From NCBI GenBank assembly GCA_951812925.1, contig OX638371.1, positions 79,803,697-79,867,696 of the forward strand: a stretch of 64,000 nt of DNA, given 5' to 3'. The stretch is from Calliopum simillimum. Lineage: Eukaryota > Arthropoda > Insecta > Diptera > Lauxaniidae. Every line of letters begins with the position of its first letter. Position 1 is the stretch's first letter. Below the pieces are notes generated by a model, which saw only the letters and a list, made by a program, of their open reading frames with translations, did no database searches and was not told the DNA's origin. The translations under genes and the position numbers were made by a program. Shown here one piece after another: positions 57,502-64,000 of this stretch.

Positions 57502-58739
57502 AGGACTGCGATCGATAAAATTGTTCGTTACAAAACTCAAAAAATCTATGGAACTAGTAGCATGATTTAAAAAGTTAGACTCATTCTTGACCAGCCATTT
57601 TATTACCATTTTCAAAGCGTATCTAGAATTTTTATAATATTTTTTTTACAAATTTTTTTGTAACTTTTCTGGCACTCCTCCATTAAGGATTTTATGGTAT
57701 TATTTGATAACTTTCTAGCTGCCGAACACAACTTTTCTCGAAAATTTTTTGGATCCTTGGCAACTTTTTTTGTTGCCTTTATCTCCTTTTTGACCACAGC
57801 CCAGTATCTTTCAATAGGCCAGAGTTCTGGACAGTTTGGAAGATTTGCTTCACGCGGCACCAAAATCACATTATTTTTTGAGTACCATTCCAAGGCCATT
57901 TTACTATAACGACAAGATGCTAAGTGTGGCCAAAAGTAAGTGGAAACTTCATGCTTTCGTAGGAAAGGCTTACATTTTTGTTCCAAGCATTTCTTGATAT
58001 AGAATTCGGAGTTTACTCTTCCAGTGGTTACAAAAGAATTGCTCCTTTTGCCACAACTGCAGATTGCTTGGAAATTTTGACTGCTTTTTGACTTAAGCTT
58101 TTCGTCCACATTCTTCCGCGAGTCTGCAGTCTAAAATTTTTGGCCTGGAAGCTGCGTAAAATCGGCTAAATTTTTGGAAAAAAATGAATTTTTAATTTTA
58201 ATGCGTGCTGTTTTGCTTTCGTGTTCTTCATAGCATTTCTGTCAGAAACTTTTTGTTCCTTAAACATCTTCAAACCAACATCCTTTTTGGCCTTCCAAAC
58301 TAAAATCTCGGAACACTTTACCTTCTGTATCAGTTTTTTGCATGAAATGTTGGGGTTCTTCTTCAAAAGAAGTTCTTCTTTTTGTTTTGGTCACGGAAGC
58401 CTTTTTTTTCGCGGAACTTGGCTTTCGAAAGACATTCAAGTTTTCCTTTAATTTTTTCAAAACTCTTGATACCAATTTCACATTAATTTTCCTATTCCGA
58501 GCAATTCTATTTGTAGTCCACCGCGGGTGGTCTTCAAAAATTTTTATTATTGACTTTCGAACTTGTAGCTCGTTTGCCATTTTTAAGTAAATATGACTGA
58601 CTAGGGACAAAATTTTATAACCATAGTTTTGGTACATTCATTTCAAAGCCTACTGCGAAAAAAAAAAAATTTTAATTGATGATTTAAAAACAAGTTATTA
58701 GATAAAATGTATCGGACAATTTTAATCGATCGCAGTCCT
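57502..58739 (-). mobile_element. DD37E Tc1/mariner-type element, inactive
   Basis: Inverted ends aggactgcgatcgat (57502) and atcgatcgcagtcct (to 58739) are flanked by TA at 57500-57501 and 58740-58741. A further aaaattgt block pairs inside. Length is 1,238 bp. The 5.19-kb copy of the host repeat gives the empty site (gtatatatattcttgatcag), confirming the borders. It carries a broken transposase gene on the minus strand. Confidence 0.9.
57612..58580 (-). pseudogene. DD37E transposase, broken, first catalytic Asp missing
   Basis: The start is at 58580 (MANELQVRKSIIKIFEDHPR), with the helix-turn-helix region to about residue 100. The frame shifts near 58290 into KKNPNISCKKLIQKVKC... and reaches a stop at ~58168. 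Sequence for the first catalytic motif (DDETY in relatives) is not found, apparently deleted. The last third is open from 58109. It reads FQAICSCGKRSNSFVTTGRV, then TYFWPHLASCRYSKMALEWY, then ANLPNCPELWPIERYWAVVK. The second catalytic Asp is replaced by His (FWPHLA for FWPDLA). Counting from that position to the Glu of PIERYW gives 37 residues, as in DD37E. Confidence 0.82.
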
Positions 58740-59174
58740 TACTTGATCAGCGTCATCCCCTGAGTCGATATAGCCATGTCGGTCTGTGTGACCTTGGAAA
58801 TATTTTTTATTGAAAAACTTAGCAAGATAATTGGATGAAATTTCGTACCCTCGTTTCGTCGCAAAAGTTAGCTAATTGGATTGAAAACAAGAAAAAATTG
58901 TTGACGGACACGCCTACACGGAAGTGAAAAATATATAAAAATTACCAGGCAAGATGAGTGCAAACGACAGATCTATGCTTTTTTTTCGCGGATAATTTAA
59001 GCAGCTGCATATCGATTTTTATAATAGCCAGTGGACATGATACGCATCAGATCTGAACCCATTAAATCGCATTAAATTTGAAAATTTTGCTTTATTGGGA
59101 CGAGCAAATAGAAACATCAAACCAATTAAATTTAAGAAAACAAATTTAAAAAACAAAAAATGTGCTCCAATATA

Positions 59175-59430
59175 CATATGAGCCGTTTATTATGAAAGTA
59201 AGGTAAGTCCAAAACGGAAAAGTAATGTCATAATAAAAATTGGCTGATATTTTCTTAGAAATGAATAAAATTGATCGCTGTTTTCACTAAAAGCTTACCT
59301 GATGATGTGGAATTGATGGCATTAAGTTGAAAAAATGATATCTGTCCGATCATTATGGCACATAATGTGAATGGCATTACTTTTGCTTCGTTTTGGACTT
59401 GCCCCACTTTCATAGTAAACGGCTCACATG
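59175..59430. mobile_element. 256-bp MITE
   Basis: Catatgagccgtttattatg with aaagt (59175-59199) is the inverse of actttcatagtaaac with ggctcacatg (59406-59430). The inner gtaagtccaaaacgg and aaaagtaatg pair with cgttttggacttg and cattacttttg. The centre is non-coding. The flanks were not resolved to a target duplication. Confidence 0.8.
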
Positions 59431-59434
59431 TCAA

Positions 59435-60475
59435 ATAACCTCCATTTTACTAGGTATGCTTTTCAGTAAACAACTTAGTTTAAGCTTAGAAACTTTTTTT
59501 AAATTTTAAAAATGATAATTTAGTACAAACATTGTTTTAGGAAGATTTAATGTGCAGGGAACGAACGTTCTGTCTGTTCTTCTTCAACAGTGATATGAAC
59601 AAATTGATTGAGAAATAGATATCTGGAACCAATTCAACGGTATCGTGGGGTTTTGTTCCAAATGTGACAAAAGAACAGGTAACTTGCCAGTTTTACTCAA
59701 ACTCAAGTGACGTAGAATCACTTTGCTTAGCAATTCCAAAAGCAAGAAAGCATATGGATAGTTTCTTGACCAATTTTTTGTTCTTGTTAAGTTTTTTGAA
59801 GACTCAGTTTCCATACAATCGAAATTAATAGCTTTAGCTTCACCACAATGTTGTTGTTCCCCAGAACACCGACACTCATCTTGTGACGCAGGATGCGTTT
59901 CAATTTAACGCAGCTTTAAAACCTTTTTTTATTTTTCGTAATTATTCAATAGATCCGCGATTCTTGGTGGCAACCAAATAAACAAAACAAGAAATTTTCT
60001 AAACAATTTCTCGGATCCAATAAATTTTTCCGAACGCATTCATAAATCCCGCAAATGGATGCAAGATCGGAGCAGGATCTGAATTTGTTTTCATTTGCTT
60101 GAAAGTAAATCTGAATTAAATTTTTTTACGAAAGGTTCCTAGTTCAATTCTCCCTCAACGCTTATCCCAAATAAATATTTTGTTTTTTTTAATTTTAATT
60201 GTTTTTTTTTTTAATGGTTTCTCTTTTTTTAAAGACGAGCATTAGGTAATTGTTTACAAAAAATAAAGCAAAATGCTACAGCTGCTTAATAATTTTTACT
60301 ATCCTGTTTGATAATTTTAACTATGCTTGTATTGAATTAGTTCCTTTTAAGAAACTTCCAAATTTTGATGAACTTTCTAAGCAATTTCTAATTGATATAT
60401 AAAATGAACAAAAATAAACAAAAGTTAAGTAATTTTTGAACAATTTTTGCTACAAAAATTATAAAAATTTGTTCG
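59435..60475. other. No gene seen
   Basis: A/T-rich DNA with a 76-codon minus-strand frame at 59584-59814 that has no recognisable feature. Nothing else was seen. Confidence 0.4.
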
Positions 60476-60479
60476 CAAA

Positions 60480-60775
60480 TACTAAGGATGGTAGGTGCAA
60501 GCTCTGAGCAAAAACAATTCGAACTCGGACAAAAGCGCGAGGTACCTCCCATAATGCAATAGTTTCAAACTGGTAAACTTAGAAGGTTTTTTGAAATAAA
60601 CCCGACACAATTTCACTCCGACTTTAAAGATAGTAAAACCAAGCTCTGAGCAAAAACAGGATGAACTCGGACAACAAGGCGTGGCAACTCCCATACAAGC
60701 AAAATTTTAGTAATTCTGTAGTGCAAGCGTTACTTAAGGTAATCCAACTGTTAGGTTTACTCAAACTTTAACTTT
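60480..60775. repeat. Two tandem units related to the 5.4-5.85 kb repeat
   Basis: Agctctgagcaaaaacaatt and ctcggacaaaagcgcgagg with tacctcccat (60498-60552) repeats at 60635-60695 as agctctgagcaaaaacagg, ctcggacaacaaggcgtgg and caactcccat. The spacing is ~137 bp. The boxes match those at 5.5-5.8 kb (acctcccatataagc, aatttcactc). The head block of that family is absent. Confidence 0.6.
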
Positions 60776-60779
60776 TTCC

Positions 60780-63420
60780 ATACAAATAAGTAACACCCTT
60801 AATAGTTTTTTTTTTTTTTATAATTGCACATGTTTCAGAAAATTTCAATTGTAATGCTCTTAAATACACATGTTCATATTATTCAAACAGCCTAAAGGTA
60901 TGCACAGAAATTTTTCCGTGTACACTTTCGTTGTTTTGTTTAGTTTAATATTTTTTTTTTTTCTATTCGTTTAAAAATTAATTGAGTTTTTGAAAACAAA
61001 ATTAAAAAAATAGATTGGTATGGTAAATTTTATGAAAACTGTGAAAATGCCATTCATTTGTATTGGATATATCAGTATTTTCCAATATTTTTTGTTTCCA
61101 GAAATTTAAATATTTCATAAAGAACTTTCATTCAGTTTCACCTTTTGACGAGGTTAAGAGAGAAGTAAATATATAATTCTTATTCAGAAATCATTTTTAA
61201 AAATTTTTCCCATCAAAAATTAACATAAAGTACCTACTCCTTTTTATAATTCAGCGAAAAGAGAAAATAACACAGGTCAACACTGATTTTGCGGCATAAG
61301 CTTTCGAAGTCGATTTGGGGTAATCATGATCTCCTAAATACAAAAATAGTATCAGATTTGCCGAACTGGTTGCAGTTCTCTATATATCCTTGATTAAGGG
61401 TGCAAAAGTAGATTTTTTCAGGTATATTTGAAGAAGTTTTAACACAAACAATAGACAGTGTATAAAATTTTTGAAATCGATAACACATGACCTTCTTCAT
61501 TAAAACTTTTTTATTAGCATTTCCGATTAGATCCTTAGTTTTCGAGTAATCAGCCACTAAAGTTATGGTATTTCAATTCCATACAAAGCACTTACTATTT
61601 TTCTTGCGACCTTATTTTTCCGAGTTAATCCAGATTCACTGAGACTATAATGTTCATATGGAGTTGAAATGGATGATAACGCGGGAATTAAGAGTCTAAG
61701 TGAAAAAGGTGAAAAGCATGGTTTAATGAGAAAAGTTAGGACTTTCTGATACCGTTAACATGTTTGCTCATTTAAGCAAGGATACTTGGAGAACTAGAAT
61801 CAATCCTGACAAATAAATTATTCTCTAGGTATTGGATGACCCTGGTGAATCTGAAATAAAAAAATTTTTATCGTCCTGTGTAATGAAAAAAAAAGCAGTG
61901 TTGATTAAGATGGAGAAAATAATATTCTTTGCTCTAAAAAAATAATCCTGATTCCAATCTCCGCACATTTTGGGAGTTGTTTGCTAACGAGAATATACAT
62001 CCATGATTATTATCAACACAACAATACTCTCTTCAAGCTTTCATAAGTTGCAACGACTTCTTTCACATATTAAATATCATTAAATACTAAAGATTTAATA
62101 AAAGCAAAAACAACAGAAATTGTGAAAAAATTTTGTGGCATACATTAAGGCGGCGCGTAATGGCTTACAAATCATACAAATGCCACATTTAGTGTCATTA
62201 AAAGATCATATTGAATGTGCAACAGAAATCAAAAAACCAATAAAGATTTGTTGTTATTGCCTCAAGTATATAAAATCAATTTTCTTTAGGTAGCTTTATA
62301 TGCTTACTACTACTATGGCAAATGCTACTGGTGTTGAGAGAAATCAAAAGGAGCAGCAGCAGCAGCTGCACTTTATGTTGCCTTGCGTCAACGAAATAAA
62401 AAATCAATATTAAATTGAAATCAACTTTACAAATTTTGAGTAGGTAATGGAATAAGCATTTACTGCTTTGCAAGTTAACGTACAACAACGAGTTTGAGAA
62501 AAATTTGAATGGCTGGCAGCACTCTTCGCCGACAGTCTATTGAATTATGATTTTTTCCAGATATCTATACAGAAATGTTATAATATTAACAAAATTTTGG
62601 GTTGGTTGTACAATTTTGGGAAAATAATATTTATTCTCATATTTTCAAAAAATCTACTAATCCCGAAATTTATAAAAACCAATGATGAGATTTACAAATT
62701 ACGCCAATTTTTCAAAAAAATTGGGGCAGTTTTCTCATAATCAGCAGTATTTTTCTCCAAAAATCGTCTTACACAAGTGCATATTTTTGCATTTTTGCAT
62801 ATTTTCAAACTTTTCCAATTATACAGATTATTAGCAAAAATTTTGTTATAAGCTAAAAAAACCGCTACATCACAATTCATAATTTTTATTAAAAAAAACA
62901 TAGCCCAGCAAACAACCAAACAAACAATCAAATAAAGAAACCGCAATTGAAATCAAATATTAAATTTTATCCCAATTTGCGTTGACCCTTTTGCACAATA
63001 TGCGCGACCACACTCAATGTTATCTATTTCACCCAAAAAAAAAAAAAAAAAAAAATGGCTAAGTCAACTGCTAGCCATAGTTCAACAAGTCTTTGATTGA
63101 AAATGCCAAAATCGCACAAAAAAAGGGCAATAAAAGCTACACCAACAGCGGTTGGTGCCCAAATGAAATCGCGTTTGCAAAAAACCGAAAAAGAAAAAAA
63201 TGCTTGATTAAATTTGATATCAGAAATTGCTTGCCAATTGTACGTATCCTAAAATTACCACAGTTATCGCTGCGGCTCAAGCGCAAATATTTACCATTTG
63301 CCTTTTTTTCACATTTCATTTCTTATTGTTGTGCTTTTTAATTTCTTTTGCCTTTTTCTGTTTTTTTTTTTATGTTATTTTCTTCTACTTCGTTTGCTCT
63401 TACTTTGCCATTTCCATTTG
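60780..63420. other. No gene supported
   Basis: A/T-rich unique-looking DNA with T-runs at 60808-60820 and 60950-60962. A CAG run lies at 62354-62368 and an A-run at 63035-63054. The short frames have no domain features. A small palindrome ccaatttttcaaaaaaattgg lies at 62703-62723. Confidence 0.4.
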
Positions 63421-63425
63421 AATAG

Positions 63426-63670
63426 AATTGAAAATAGCAAATCTTGGCAACAGTTTAAATGAAACCGCCGCGACACAAGAGCAATACAATACAACAGAGT
63501 ACATACAGAAACCAAGCCAGGCCAAGTCAATGACATGCAAAGAGATTAATAATGTTGAGCCTTATAGTTGTGGAGGGCACAGCGAACAGTGGGATAAAGT
63601 GAACATAACTACAAGCAAAATAAAATCAAATCATATTATGCAAACGGAAAATATTGCAAAAATCGATTAA
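63426..63670 (+). other. Candidate 3' terminal exon (weak)
   Basis: A long pyrimidine-rich tract (63340-63418) ends at tccatttgaatag, a plausible splice acceptor (AG 63424-63425). It is followed by an 80-codon open frame to TAA at 63668-63670. The peptide (IANLGNSLNETAATQEQYNT onward, with EINNVEPYSCGGHSEQWDKV later) has a mixed composition unlike the chance frames around it. There is no ATG at its start, so it would have to be joined to an upstream exon. I do not recognise it. Confidence 0.3.
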
Positions 63671-64000
63671 TACATAAACAGAAAATTACAAAAATATTTA
63701 AAACTACCACTTAATAGTAGAAAATGCAAAAGACTCAGAAAAAAAGCTCTCAAATATCCAAAAAAATTTAATTTTCTAGCTCAAAGCGCAATACCACTAT
63801 GTAAATATAAGTTACTACATGACGTATGATTAACATTTACTTAATGTAATAAAATAGTTTTTTGAAGCTCAGATGCCAACATTTCGATGCATTTTAGCGC
63901 TTCGAAAACATGCAGTTCTTTACTTCTAATAATGTTATAAAAGAAATACAAATTTGGTCAATGGCCGCTGAATAAAACACCAAAAATTTTTAGATCAGAG
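63671..64000. other. No gene seen to the window end
   Basis: A/T-rich DNA. If 63426-63670 is an exon this would be its 3' UTR. There is an aataaaata-like word near 63848 but no other support. Confidence 0.3.

Larger units (their letters stand above)
57418..58965. repeat. Dispersed repeat (gatcagc/gagtcgata family) holding a DD37E insertion
   Basis: 57418-57501 (taccctacatgcaccca, atttgtaacgcaggga, aaaagtgtatata) and 58740-58965 (cttgatcagcgtcatcccct, gagtcgatatagccatgtc, tagcaagataattggatgaa, acggacacgcctac) together match 5100-5400. They form one copy of the family split by the element at 57502-58739. The tandem units that follow at 5400-5850 are not present here. Confidence 0.8.

Noticed and set aside
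59584..59814. 76-codon minus frame with a normal-looking composition
   Set aside because: No motif, no splice signal placed at its ends and no similarity that I recognise.

Overview
The window looks like non-genic nuclear DNA, intergenic or deep intronic, from a higher fly (Schizophora; a tephritid fruit fly would fit, but the species cannot be fixed from the sequence). The reasons are high A+T content, a dense mosaic of short inverted-repeat elements and degraded transposons, and a dispersed repeat (the tatattcttgatcagc / gagtcgata block) of a kind I know from fly genomes. There is also an intact DD41D (rosa-type) mariner. No complete host protein-coding gene is visible. Most open frames are chance products of A/T-rich DNA, simple repeats or transposon remnants.

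Layout. 0-3 kb holds two fold-back elements, one cut by the window edge and one about 1.8 kb palindrome. 5-7 kb has a dispersed repeat with internal tandem units, a retroposon-like tail and a small perfect-arm MITE. 8.7-9.6 kb is an 883-bp MITE carrying three poly(A)/tRNA-box-like modules. 11.8-12.8 kb is a 1-kb inverted-repeat element whose single arm recurs at 42.6 kb. 16-18 kb has a minisatellite and a pogo/jerky-like element remnant. 22 kb is a 12-bp-periodic microsatellite. 25-28.5 kb has a fold-back, an internally deleted piggyBac-type element with TTAA flanks and a second pogo-like remnant. 30.5-33.5 kb is a decayed non-LTR retrotransposon (RT, RNase H, Cys-His tail) split by the intact mariner.

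36.2-37.9 kb is an inverted repeat followed by about 1.3 kb of (TCCTA)n. 41.9-45.7 kb contains two copies of one sequence, the second interrupted by a 545-bp MITE. 47.2 kb has a tRNA-like sequence. 49.2-50.0 kb is a 5'-truncated non-LTR element with a poly(A) tail. 50.9-52.0 kb is a hairpin directly abutting about 1 kb of (AATTG)n. 52.2-54.4 kb is an inverted-repeat element that contains a dead DD34D mariner. 57.4-59.0 kb is a dispersed repeat containing a dead DD37E element, whose empty site can be read from the 5.1-kb copy. 59.2 kb is a further MITE.

The elements do not form a pathway. What they show is a history of nested insertion: TA-targeting Tc1/mariner/pogo-type elements and a TTAA-targeting piggyBac-type element landing in older repeats. 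Only the 31.9-33.0 kb transposase reads through without a break. Three weak candidate host exons (about 8.5, 56.3 and 63.4 kb) rest only on splice-like signals and open frame.
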